Part shown: piece after piece, positions 25,937 through 34,384 of the stretch
Position numbering within the stretch: the stretch's first letter is position 1
Layout: each line of letters opens with the position of its first letter
Source: JBELHJ01 sp042091495
GTDB lineage: Bacteria; Bacteroidota; Bacteroidia; Flavobacteriales; Flavobacteriaceae
Assembly: GCA_042091495.1 (NCBI GenBank)
Contig: JBELHJ010000017.1
Span: 1 to 42,400, forward strand
DNA: 42,400 nucleotides
Direction of reading: 5' to 3'
Program-made: the position numbers and the translations under genes
Notes under the pieces: generated by a model
Told to the model about the DNA's origin: nothing
The model's database searches: none
What the model saw: the letters and a program-made list of their open reading frames with translations, nothing else

Positions 25937-26482
25937 TTAGGACTTAAACTCGGGTTTGAACGTTTCGTAAAATTTATTGAAATCTTCTTGAGATTTAATG
26001 TTTTTATAGGCATCGTCTTTAAAAATCTTGAGATACAACTCTAGTTGTTGGGGATTTTGATACCCTTTAATAGGTGTAATAACTTGAGCATCTTCATCAA
26101 AAAAAACAATTGTTGGATAAGCACTGACTTGAAGATATCTTGAAAACTGATGTGTGCTATTTCTTCTTTTACTTAGGCTGGGATCATAATTAGGATTGCT
26201 AAAATCTTGCCCTGCATAAGCCACTTTATCATCGCCCTCAGCGTTAAATTTTACAGCATAATAATTCGCATTAACAAAATTTGCTACATCCTTATTTTGA
26301 AATGTATTTCTGTCTAGCATTTTACAGGGACCACACCAATTGGTGTAAACATCCATAATTATTTTTTTGGGGGATTCCTTTTGAAGCTCTAAAGCCTCAT
26401 TGAAAGACACCCAATTAATTTTTTGGGCATAAGAAAAGCCAACACTAATAACAAAAACTACAAATAAAATTCTTTTCAACAT
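25937..26482 (-). CDS. Secreted thioredoxin-fold protein
   Basis: The 181-residue protein has a signal peptide (residues 1-19, cleaved after SYA) and a thioredoxin-like domain with the active site WCGPC at 49-53. The form DVYTNWCGPCKMLDRNTF, the later cis-proline segment AYPTIVFFDED and overall length match periplasmic thioredoxin-family proteins of Bacteroidota (DUF255/thioredoxin_7-like). It probably reduces or isomerises disulfides in the periplasm; the partner is unknown. It is 22 bases downstream of a POT transporter gene on the same strand and so is the last gene of that operon. Confidence 0.93.
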   Translation of the reverse strand: MLKRILFVVFVISVGFSYAQKINWVSFNEALELQKESPKKIIMDVYTNWCGPCKMLDRNTFQNKDVANFVNANYYAVKFNAEGDDKVAYAGQDFSNPNYDPSLSKRRNSTHQFSRYLQVSAYPTIVFFDEDAQVITPIKGYQNPQQLELYLKIFKDDAYKNIKSQEDFNKFYETFKPEFKS

Positions 26483-26504
26483 CTTTTAATTTTAAATTAA
26501 ACTA

Positions 26505-28417
26505 TTACCGCACCCCATGCATTAATTTTTTAATTATAGGGTTAAATAATATAGCTATCAAAGATGCTGCCAAAGACACTATGGTTAAAATCCAAAAGAA
26601 ATAACTGATTCCATTTTCTTCTGCAATAGTATCTATATTTTCACCAAATTTAGCTGCGCCTTTCATACCAATAGCAACCGCTAAATACCATACACCAAAC
26701 ATAAAGGCAATCATTCTTGGTGGCACTAGTTTACTCACGTATGATAGTCCAACTGGAGATATACAAAGCTCCCCAAGGGTATGAAATAAATATACTAGTA
26801 TTAAAAAGATCATACTCACAGAAGCCGTTTTTGCTCCGGGCTCAATCCCGCTTGCACCAAAAGCTACAACAGCCATTCCCAGAGCTAATAAAAACATACC
26901 TATACCATATTTCATATTAGCAGAAGGATTGTATTTACTCTCCCACCATTTTGAAAATAGTGGTGCAAATGCAATTATGAAAAGTGAATTAAGCGTACCA
27001 AACCAAGAAGCAGGAACTTCAAGACTTGCTTGTTGAGATTGATCATAAATTTTCCAAACCGAAATGATCCAAAGAATCACAAAACTTAAAGCTAAAATAA
27101 TATTAGAAAAAGCAAATTTTTTAAATGTTTGCTTAAATAATAAAAATAATACCCATGAAATAATAGCTAATGGAATAATGGTCATCAAACCATCAATAAT
27201 CATAAATATCAACCCTGCATTACCTTCTAAAACACGATTGGTATAATCTCTAGCAAAAATAGTTAAAGTCCCAGGAGCCTGTTCGAAAATAGCCCAGAAA
27301 AAACTGGTTAAAAAGGCAAAAAATGCCACCGCTATCATTTTTTCTTTAGTAATTTTAGAATATTGTGTTATTCTGTAGATCATAAGAAAAACAAATAGTC
27401 CAATTGCTGTTAATATAGCAATGTTATTTCCTTGGTCTCCCATAAAACCAAAGAGATTTAATTCTCCCTCAGAGATTTTACTAACGGGATCATTAATAAT
27501 CCAGCTTAATCCTAGTATGATACAAATACCAATAACTACAAGCTGCCAAGTTGTAAACGGGTTTCTTTTATCATTTTCTGGAACTTCTTCAACTTTTTCA
27601 GCAACTTCTGAAGTCTCTTTTTTGACCGGTTTTAATCCTATATCACCAAATATATTTTGAGCCAGCCAAAACTGCAATAAACCAAACAACATAAAAATTC
27701 CAGCCAGACCAAATCCCCAGCTCCATCCAATTTTTTCACCTAGATAACCACATAATAAAATTCCAAAAAAGGCACCCGCATTAACACCCATATAAAAAAT
27801 AGTATAAGCCCCATCTTTTTTCTCTGGGCGGTGTTTGTACATTTCAGAAATAATAGAAGTCATATTGGGCTTAAAAAACCCATTACCAAATACTAATAAC
27901 ACCAAACCTGTATATATAAAAAATGGAGTCTCTATTGCCATAGAGCCGTGTCCTAAAGTCATGAGTAAAGCACCAACTAGAACCGCATAGCGATAACCTA
28001 TCACTTTATCTGCAAAATAACCTCCCAACATAGTCGATAAGTATACCAAACCTACATAAGATCCAAAGATAGCCATGGCATGCTCCCTAGGCCATCCCCA
28101 ACCATCATCTAACAGTGAAGCTGTAAAAAACATAACTAACAAAGAACGCATGCCATAAAAAGAAAAGCGTTCCCACATCTCGGTAAAGAATAATANNNNN
28201 NNNNNNNNNNNNNNNNNNNNNNNNNNNNNNNNNNNNNNNNNNNNNNNNNNNNNNNNNNNNNNNNNNNNNNNNNNNNNNNNNNNNNNNNNNNNNNNAAAGA
28301 ACGCATGCCATAAAAAGAAAAGCGTTCCCACATCTCGGTAAAGAATAATACAAACAACCCTGAAGGATGCCCTAAAACGGTACTTTTAAAAAATTGATCT
28401 GTTGAATTTTGACTCAT
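26505..28417 (-). CDS. POT-family proton-dependent di/tripeptide transporter, interrupted by an assembly gap
   Basis: The protein imports di- and tripeptides with protons. The ATG at 28417 begins the correct reading frame; residues 1-40 end in the POT signature EMWERFSFYG (ExxERFxYY class). A run of 100 N follows, and 55 bases repeat identically on each side of it. Removing the N run and one copy (155 bases) joins both parts in frame to 585 residues with no stop. As printed the frame is broken because 155 is not a multiple of three. Later family marks include GNGFFKPNMTSIISEMY and FYMGVNAGAFFGI. It has extra hydrophobic segments compared with its neighbour: two after helix 6 (about 27375-27555) and two more after helix 7 (about 27040-27220), so up to 16 membrane helices by eye. 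Confidence 0.93.
28141..28350. repeat. 55-base identical sequence on both sides of the gap
   Basis: Positions 28141-28195 and 28296-28350 are identical over 55 bases and abut the N run directly. The exact length and the abutment fit the overlap left between two contigs of a k=55 de Bruijn graph. It encodes part of the conserved FFTEMWERFSFYGMRS segment, a natural place for near-identical paralogues to confuse an assembler. Confidence 0.95.
28196..28295. other. Assembly gap (100 N)
   Basis: Exactly 100 N, the conventional placeholder for a gap of unknown size. See the flanking 55-base duplication: the real distance is probably minus 55, that is, no missing sequence. Confidence 0.98.
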
Positions 28418-28428
28418 AATATTTTTTT

Positions 28429-29793
28429 TTAAGCTTCTAAATCTTCAACACCATGTGTTAAAACCTCTAATTTTTTTCTAAACAATAAAACAATACTTCC
28501 AAATAGCACACAAAAAACAGCAATCCCTGTGAAAATTTTAAATTCACCCATACTCTCAGCAGATTCACCTAAAAGTCCTGCTAATTTATTTCCGAAACCG
28601 GTCATCGCAAAATAAACCCCCATCATTATTGAGGCATATTTAACTGGAGCTAACTTAGTAATAAATGATAATGCTACAGGAGAAATACACAGTTCACCAA
28701 CAGTATGGAATAAATAGGCAAGAACTAACCAATACATTGCAGAAGCCCCTGAAGTATCATGTTCTGTTGAGGCCGCACTCATGAATAAAAATCCTGTACC
28801 CATTATAATTAGGCCAATTATCATCTTAAATAATGATGTTGAAACTTTACTTTTTAATTTTCGTTTTGCCCATATAGAAGCGACAGTAGTTCCTAAAAAT
28901 ATTATAAACATAGCATTTAATGATTGAAACCATGAGGCTGGTACTTCATTACCTATGTAGGGTAAACTGAAAGACAATATTCTATTTGTTTTTTCAGAAG
29001 CATAGATATTCATTAAACCTCCAGCTTGTTCAAAAGCACCCCAAAAGACAATGACTAATAAAAAAGATATAAACAATACAATAACTCTGTCTTTTTCCTC
29101 TTTAGTCAGTGGTTTTTTTATAAGCTCTATGTCATGATTATTTTCAGATGCCCCTAAAAAATTCCCAATATGCTTTAAGTACTTTTGACCAAGAACATAT
29201 TGTATTAGTCCCAAAGCCATCCCAATTCCTGCAAGTCCAAAACCATAATGCCACCCATATACCTCTCCAACTGTTCCAACAATAATACTAGACAAGAAAG
29301 CCCCAATATTTATTCCTATGTAAAAAATAGTAAAACCTTTATCCCGTCTTATATCTCCTTGCTTATACAAACCACCAACCATGGTGGAAATATTAGGTTT
29401 TAGCAATCCAACTCCTGCTATAATTAGTCCTAACCCTGTATAAAAAGCCCACATTTCTTCAACAGCAAGAATTCCATGACCAAAACACAACAATATACCA
29501 CCATAAAGCACAGATTTTCTTTGACCAATTAATTTGTCAGCAATAAATCCTCCTGGTATGGATGCCACATAAACAAGCATAGTATACCAACCATAAAGTG
29601 CTAAAGCTTCACCATTAGACCATCCTAAACCTGCATTATCTGAAGTTGTTTGAGCTACTAAATAAAGTACAAGTATTGCTCGCATTCCGTAGTACGAAAA
29701 ACGCTCCCACATTTCAGTAAAAAATAAAACATAAAGACCTATAGGGTGCCCAAAAAGCTCTTTTTCATTAAGTTTTGTATCAATTGTAGACAT
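28429..29793 (-). CDS. POT-family proton-dependent di/tripeptide transporter, short form
   Basis: The 454-residue membrane protein has the same signature as its neighbour (FFTEMWERFSYYGMRA near residues 24-39), the second motif GLLKPNISTMVGGLY and IFYIGINIGAFLSSIIVG, and the FWGAFEQAGG segment of helix 7. It lacks the four additional hydrophobic segments of the downstream paralogue and so probably has the basic 12-helix fold. The Tyr-Tyr form of the ExxERFxYY motif is complete. Located 11 bases before the second POT gene and 27 bases after the dipeptidyl-peptidase gene on the same strand, it should take up the dipeptides that enzyme releases. Confidence 0.96.
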   Translation of the reverse strand: MSTIDTKLNEKELFGHPIGLYVLFFTEMWERFSYYGMRAILVLYLVAQTTSDNAGLGWSNGEALALYGWYTMLVYVASIPGGFIADKLIGQRKSVLYGGILLCFGHGILAVEEMWAFYTGLGLIIAGVGLLKPNISTMVGGLYKQGDIRRDKGFTIFYIGINIGAFLSSIIVGTVGEVYGWHYGFGLAGIGMALGLIQYVLGQKYLKHIGNFLGASENNHDIELIKKPLTKEEKDRVIVLFISFLLVIVFWGAFEQAGGLMNIYASEKTNRILSFSLPYIGNEVPASWFQSLNAMFIIFLGTTVASIWAKRKLKSKVSTSLFKMIIGLIIMGTGFLFMSAASTEHDTSGASAMYWLVLAYLFHTVGELCISPVALSFITKLAPVKYASIMMGVYFAMTGFGNKLAGLLGESAESMGEFKIFTGIAVFCVLFGSIVLLFRKKLEVLTHGVEDLEA

Positions 29794-29820
29794 GTAAAAT
29801 TAGATTAATATAAAATTGAA

Positions 29821-32001
29821 TTAGTTTTTAAGGTTATCATTTAAAAAATTAGTCATTTTATTATACAGATGTAATCTGGTATTACCTCCATAAATGCCGT
29901 GATTCTTATCTGGATAAATCATCCACTCAAACTGCTTGTTAGCTTGAATTAATGCTTCTACCATACGCATGGTGTTCTGAACATGCACATTATCATCTGC
30001 AGAACCATGAATTAATAAATATTTACCCTTGAGTTTATCAACGTGAGATAAAGGTGAATTATCATCGTAACCTGAAGGGTTATTTTGAGGGGTATCCATA
30101 TAACGCTCTGTATAAATAGTATCATAAAATCGCCAACTGGTTACTGGGGCAACTGCAACAGCCGCTTTAAAAACATCATTTCCTTTTAAAATGGCATTAC
30201 TACTCATAAAACCGCCATAACTCCAACCCCAAATTCCAATTTTTGACGCATTAATATAAGACAATTCTCCAAACTTTCTAGCAGCTTCTATTTGATCCTC
30301 TACTTCAAACTTACCTAATTGATTCTGAGTCAACTTTTTAAATTGCGCTCCTTTAAAACCGGTTCCTCGTCCGTCAACACAAACTATTACATAACCTTTT
30401 GAAGCCAAGTATTGATGCCAATAATCATTGCTATCATTCCATTGATTGGCTACTTTTTGTGATCCAGGTCCTGAATACTGATACATTAATAATGGGTATG
30501 ATTTTGAAGGATCAAAATTATGTGGCTTTATCATCCAATAATTAAGATCATAACCATTAATTTCGGTGGTATAAAACATTTTCTCAGACCATTTATAAGT
30601 TGAAAGTTTGTTCTTTAAAAAAGAATTGTCTTTAATATTCCTATGTACTGCAGCATTTCTTGAAGAAATAAGTGTGTACTGTGGTGGCGTAGTCACATTT
30701 GAAAATGTATTGATAAAAAAAGAATAGTCTGCACTAAAAGAGGCCTCATTAGTGCCTTGACTGGAAGTTAATTTCTTTTTGTTTTTTCCATTCAGACCAA
30801 TACTATAGACGGTCCTATTTATAGATCCTTCTTCTGTAGATTGATAAAATATCTTCTTTTGTTTGGTACTAAATCCATAATAAGCAGTAACCTCCCATTT
30901 TCCAGAAGTAACCTGTTGGTTAAGTGACCCATCTATATTGTAATGATAAATATGATTAAAGCCATCTTTCTCACTGGTCCAAATAAAACTATTATCTTTT
31001 AAAAACGTTAAATTAAATGTGATATCAATGTAGGCGTTGTCTTTCTCATTTAGCAATACTGATGAGTTGTTAGTTTTTGTATCAATTAACCATAGATTTA
31101 AATCATTTTGTTGTCTATTTAAAAACTGAGCCGTTAATAAATTATTGGCATTTGTCCATTTAATTCTAGGTATGTAAAAATCCTGTTCCTTATTATCAAC
31201 TTTAATTTCTTTAGTTTTTTTGGTATTTAAATTAAAAACGTGAAGCGATACTTTTGCATTTATTTCTCCAGCCTTAGGATATTTGAATTCTGAATTAAAA
31301 GGATATAAATCTTCACCATAGATATCCATTGAAAACTCGGGAACGATAGTCTCATCAAACTTAATATAAGCTATTTGGTCTCCTGATGAATTCCATTCAA
31401 AGGCACGAACAAACGCAAATTCTTCTTCATACACCCAATCAGTTACTCCGTTAATAACATGATTTAATTTTCCATCGTTAGTAATTTGATAAGTAACATT
31501 TTTGTTCAAATCTTTTACATAAATATTGTTCTTTAAAACATAGGCTACTTTACTACCATCTGGAGAAAAAGAAGGCTCTTGAACATACTCTTCAGATAAT
31601 TGGATAAGTGTTTTGGTCGATACATCATATATATAATAAAGCCCCAACTTTGAATGTCTGTACAAAGGCTGTTCTGAAGTAGCTATTAAAATTTTAGATT
31701 CATCATTAGAAAATGTATAATCCAAAAAATAGGATACTTCATTAAGATTATTAGAGCTTAAAATTGTTGTTAAATACTTTGATGTTTTATAATCATAAAC
31801 ATCTATAGATGTTGATCTTAAAGCTTTATTGAAATTAAGAACACTATAAGATTCTCCATCTTTTAGAGGATGCAGAGATTGTAATCCTTCAGTCCTAAAT
31901 GAACCATTCCATATTTCTTCAAGTGTGATTGTTTTTTCTTGTGCAGAGACTAATTTTATACTAAGCAGGCTTATTAAAAACAGGAATTTACGCAATGTCA
32001 T
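29821..32001 (-). CDS. Dipeptidyl-peptidase IV-like S9B serine peptidase
   Basis: A secreted enzyme of 726 residues with an N-terminal signal peptide (residues 1-20, ending VSA before QEK). A beta-propeller domain (about 40-480) precedes an alpha/beta-hydrolase domain with the triad Ser594 in GWSYGG, Asp670 in GSADDNVH and His701 in KNHGIYGG; spacing matches human DPP4. The propeller includes the double-Glu segment VYEEEFAF that in DPP4 binds the substrate amino terminus. It should remove X-Pro dipeptides from peptides in the periplasm. It is the first gene of the operon with two POT transporters and a thioredoxin. Only a one-mismatch -7 candidate, TAAACTTG (32029-32022), is visible upstream. 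Confidence 0.96.
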   Translation of the reverse strand: MTLRKFLFLISLLSIKLVSAQEKTITLEEIWNGSFRTEGLQSLHPLKDGESYSVLNFNKALRSTSIDVYDYKTSKYLTTILSSNNLNEVSYFLDYTFSNDESKILIATSEQPLYRHSKLGLYYIYDVSTKTLIQLSEEYVQEPSFSPDGSKVAYVLKNNIYVKDLNKNVTYQITNDGKLNHVINGVTDWVYEEEFAFVRAFEWNSSGDQIAYIKFDETIVPEFSMDIYGEDLYPFNSEFKYPKAGEINAKVSLHVFNLNTKKTKEIKVDNKEQDFYIPRIKWTNANNLLTAQFLNRQQNDLNLWLIDTKTNNSSVLLNEKDNAYIDITFNLTFLKDNSFIWTSEKDGFNHIYHYNIDGSLNQQVTSGKWEVTAYYGFSTKQKKIFYQSTEEGSINRTVYSIGLNGKNKKKLTSSQGTNEASFSADYSFFINTFSNVTTPPQYTLISSRNAAVHRNIKDNSFLKNKLSTYKWSEKMFYTTEINGYDLNYWMIKPHNFDPSKSYPLLMYQYSGPGSQKVANQWNDSNDYWHQYLASKGYVIVCVDGRGTGFKGAQFKKLTQNQLGKFEVEDQIEAARKFGELSYINASKIGIWGWSYGGFMSSNAILKGNDVFKAAVAVAPVTSWRFYDTIYTERYMDTPQNNPSGYDDNSPLSHVDKLKGKYLLIHGSADDNVHVQNTMRMVEALIQANKQFEWMIYPDKNHGIYGGNTRLHLYNKMTNFLNDNLKN

Positions 32002-32112
32002 AAGTAAGTTTTAAAAACTTCCAAGTTTACTAAAATTTAGAGACATATCCCCATAGATTAACATATATCTAAGTATTATTTACTTGTATTTAGAATAAAC
32101 AATCTACTGTGT

Positions 32113-32120
32113 TATCTTTG
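32113..32120 (+). promoter_or_regulatory. -7 promoter element before the HMG-CoA reductase gene
   Basis: TATCTTTG matches TAnnTTTG exactly and lies 20 bases before the ATG. No convincing -33 TTG is seen at the usual 17-23 base distance; the nearest TTG (32084-32086) is 26 bases away. Confidence 0.5.
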
Positions 32121-32140
32121 TTTAAAATTACAAGTAACTG

Positions 32141-33445
32141 ATGGGAAAAACTATCACTGGGTTTTCAAAACTTGATAAAATCGAAAAAATAAATTGGTTA
32201 ACAGAAGCCTACTTTAAGGGTGACAATCGTTTTGTAAAAATTTTATCACAGTATTGGAATAATGACCAAAAGCTTCAAATACTTCACGATGAGTTTATTG
32301 AAAATACCATCACTAACTTTTACTTGCCATTAGGTATTGCACCTAACTTTCAAATAGATAGTAAAACATATGCAATACCCATGGCAATTGAAGAAAGCTC
32401 AGTAGTTGCAGCTGCAAGTAACGCAGCAAAATTTTGGCAATCTCGTGGTGGTTTTAAAACCAGCGTAATTTCAACAAAAAAAGTTGGTCAAGTTCACCTT
32501 GATTTCAATGGTACATCAAAAGCGCTTTTGGATTTTTTTAATGCCATTAAGGCCACTCTATTGAAAGCTACCTCAGAAATTACCAAAAATATGGAAAGCC
32601 GTGGTGGTGGTATTACAGCAATGGAATTGAGAGATAAAACCGATGTTCTTGATGGTTATTATCAAATTCATGTAAATTTTGAAACCATGGATGCCATGGG
32701 AGCCAATTTTATAAATTCTTGTTTAGAGCAAATCGCCAAGGCATTCAAATTTCATTTTGACGCCAATGATGAAATTGAGGGGGATCTTGAGATTATAATG
32801 AGCATTTTATCTAATTATGTTCCCGAGTGTATTGTTAAGGCTGAAGTAAGTTGTCATGTTGAGGAACTTAGTCATAAAAATATAAACGGCTCAGATTTCG
32901 CAAAAAAATTTGTCAGAGCTATCAAAATTGCACAAAACGAACCTTACAGAGCAGTTACTCATAATAAAGGTATCATGAACGGCGTTGATGCTGTTATTTT
33001 GGCTACTGGAAATGATTTTAGAGCAATTGAAGCAGGAGTTCATGCTTATGCATCAAGAGATGGCCGTTATCGCAGTTTATCTGATGCTAAAATAGAAAAC
33101 GGTATTTTTACTTTTAGTATTGAATTACCTTTAGCACTGGGGACAGTTGGTGGACTTACTAAGTTACATCCCTTAGTGAAATTATGTTTAAACTTACTTC
33201 AAAATCCATCAGCAAAAGAACTCATGAGTATTGTAGCTGTTGCTGGTCTTGCTCAAAATTTTGCAGCCGTAAAATCTTTGGTAACCACAGGAATTCAGGA
33301 AGGTCACATGAAGATGCACTTACTCAACATACTAAATCAACATCAAGCCTCATCAACAGAGAAAGAGATTATTCAAGCACAATTTAAAGAGGGCAATGTA
33401 ACGCATAAAGCCGTGGTTGATGCCATCGAAAAATTACGACAATGA
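32141..33445 (+). CDS. mvaA: Hydroxymethylglutaryl-CoA reductase, class II
   Basis: This 434-residue enzyme interconverts HMG-CoA and mevalonate in the cytoplasm, the committed step of the mevalonate route to isoprenoids. Class II features are visible: IAPNFQIDSKTYAIPMAIEESSVVAAAS with the catalytic glutamate at about 84-85, DAMGANFINSCLEQ, the GNDFRAIEAG segment with the catalytic aspartate, SRDGRYRSL, GTVGGLTKLHP, and a late histidine in EGHMKMHL. Class II enzymes were first known as degradative, but in Flavobacteriia they serve biosynthesis. The stop overlaps the next gene, a GHMP kinase, by 4 bases, which fits a mevalonate-pathway pair. Confidence 0.96.
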   Translation: MGKTITGFSKLDKIEKINWLTEAYFKGDNRFVKILSQYWNNDQKLQILHDEFIENTITNFYLPLGIAPNFQIDSKTYAIPMAIEESSVVAAASNAAKFWQSRGGFKTSVISTKKVGQVHLDFNGTSKALLDFFNAIKATLLKATSEITKNMESRGGGITAMELRDKTDVLDGYYQIHVNFETMDAMGANFINSCLEQIAKAFKFHFDANDEIEGDLEIIMSILSNYVPECIVKAEVSCHVEELSHKNINGSDFAKKFVRAIKIAQNEPYRAVTHNKGIMNGVDAVILATGNDFRAIEAGVHAYASRDGRYRSLSDAKIENGIFTFSIELPLALGTVGGLTKLHPLVKLCLNLLQNPSAKELMSIVAVAGLAQNFAAVKSLVTTGIQEGHMKMHLLNILNQHQASSTEKEIIQAQFKEGNVTHKAVVDAIEKLRQ

Positions 33446-34359
33446 CCAAACTATATAGAGCCAACGGAAAACTCTTATTAACTGCAGAATACACTATTTT
33501 AGACGGTGCCATTGGCCTAGGTCTCCCAACCAAAAAGGGACAAATACTTGAAATTATTCCATGTAGTAACAAACAACTTCATTGGCAAAGCTTTGATCAT
33601 CATATGAATATGTGGTATGAAAACAGTTTTGAAATAAGGACTTCTAAAATTATACCTAATAAACTAAAGGAAGATCCTGTAACGCAAAGACTGGTTCAAA
33701 TTTTTAATACTTGTCTTGAGATTTCGCCAGAATTAGTGAAAAAATTAATTGGTCATAAGTGTAGGACTATTTTAGAATTTGATAAAAGTTGGGGCCTTGG
33801 AAGCTCATCTACATTGATTTCTTTAATTTCTCAATGGACTAAAACAAGCCCCTATGATTTATTGATGAAAAGTTTTGGTGGAAGTGGCTATGATATTGCG
33901 TGTGCCAACAACAATCAACCAATTCTTTATAGAAAAATTAAAAACACACCAGAGGTTACCCCTACTGCGTTCAATCCAGCGTTTAGAAATGATTTATATT
34001 TTGTGTATTTAAATCAAAAACAGAACAGCAGAATTGGTATTAAACAGTACAACTCTATAAAGAGAGATAAAAAGGAATTTATACAACAAATTAACACTAT
34101 TACTAAAGCTATTTTGAGTTGTAATGATTTAATTTCATTTAAAAGTTTAATTAATGAACATGAAGCAATTATAGCTAAATGTACCAACCAAAAAACAGTC
34201 AAAGAACGTTTATTTAATGATTTTAATGGCGCATTAAAAAGTTTAGGCGCTTGGGGTGGTGATTTTATTCTAGCTGCTACTGAAACAGATCCAACATCCT
34301 ATTTTAAAAACAAGGGATTAAACACAGTAATTCCTTATAAGGATATGATATTATCATAA
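33442..34359 (+). CDS. GHMP kinase, GYDIA family (probable mevalonate-pathway kinase)
   Basis: The 305-residue protein is a GHMP-superfamily kinase. The start RANGKLLLTAEYTILDGAIGLGLP carries the substrate-binding entry, WGLGSSSTLISLI is the phosphate-binding GLGSSS loop, and SGYDIACAN is the motif after which the Bacteroidota family is called GYDIA. The overlap with HMG-CoA reductase suggests it phosphorylates mevalonate or phosphomevalonate, but the exact substrate cannot be settled from sequence. Both genes run convergent to the PpiD-like gene with 20 bases between. Confidence 0.9.
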   Translation: MTKLYRANGKLLLTAEYTILDGAIGLGLPTKKGQILEIIPCSNKQLHWQSFDHHMNMWYENSFEIRTSKIIPNKLKEDPVTQRLVQIFNTCLEISPELVKKLIGHKCRTILEFDKSWGLGSSSTLISLISQWTKTSPYDLLMKSFGGSGYDIACANNNQPILYRKIKNTPEVTPTAFNPAFRNDLYFVYLNQKQNSRIGIKQYNSIKRDKKEFIQQINTITKAILSCNDLISFKSLINEHEAIIAKCTNQKTVKERLFNDFNGALKSLGAWGGDFILAATETDPTSYFKNKGLNTVIPYKDMILS

Positions 34360-34361
34360 AT

Positions 34362-34384
34362 AAAAAACTAATATTTTAATTAGT
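34362..34384 (-). terminator. Possible weak terminator of the PpiD-like gene
   Basis: On the minus strand ACTAAT (34384-34379) and ATTAGT (34372-34367) form a 6-bp stem with a 6-base loop followed by TTTTTT; the stem overlaps the stop codon. Only one G-C pair, so stability is low. Confidence 0.35.

Noticed and set aside
28141..28350. Direct repeat as a mobile-element or recombination signature
   Set aside because: Both copies abut a placeholder gap and lie inside a conserved coding motif; a contig overlap explains it more simply.
28105..28353. Apparent additional open frames running through the N block
   Set aside because: They are created by translating N and by the duplicated 55 bases in the wrong frame; collapsing the duplicate gives one normal gene.
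32022..32029. TAAACTTG as the promoter of the dipeptidyl-peptidase operon
   Set aside because: It has one mismatch in the conserved TTTG part and no -33 partner; mentioned in the gene entry but not listed as a feature.
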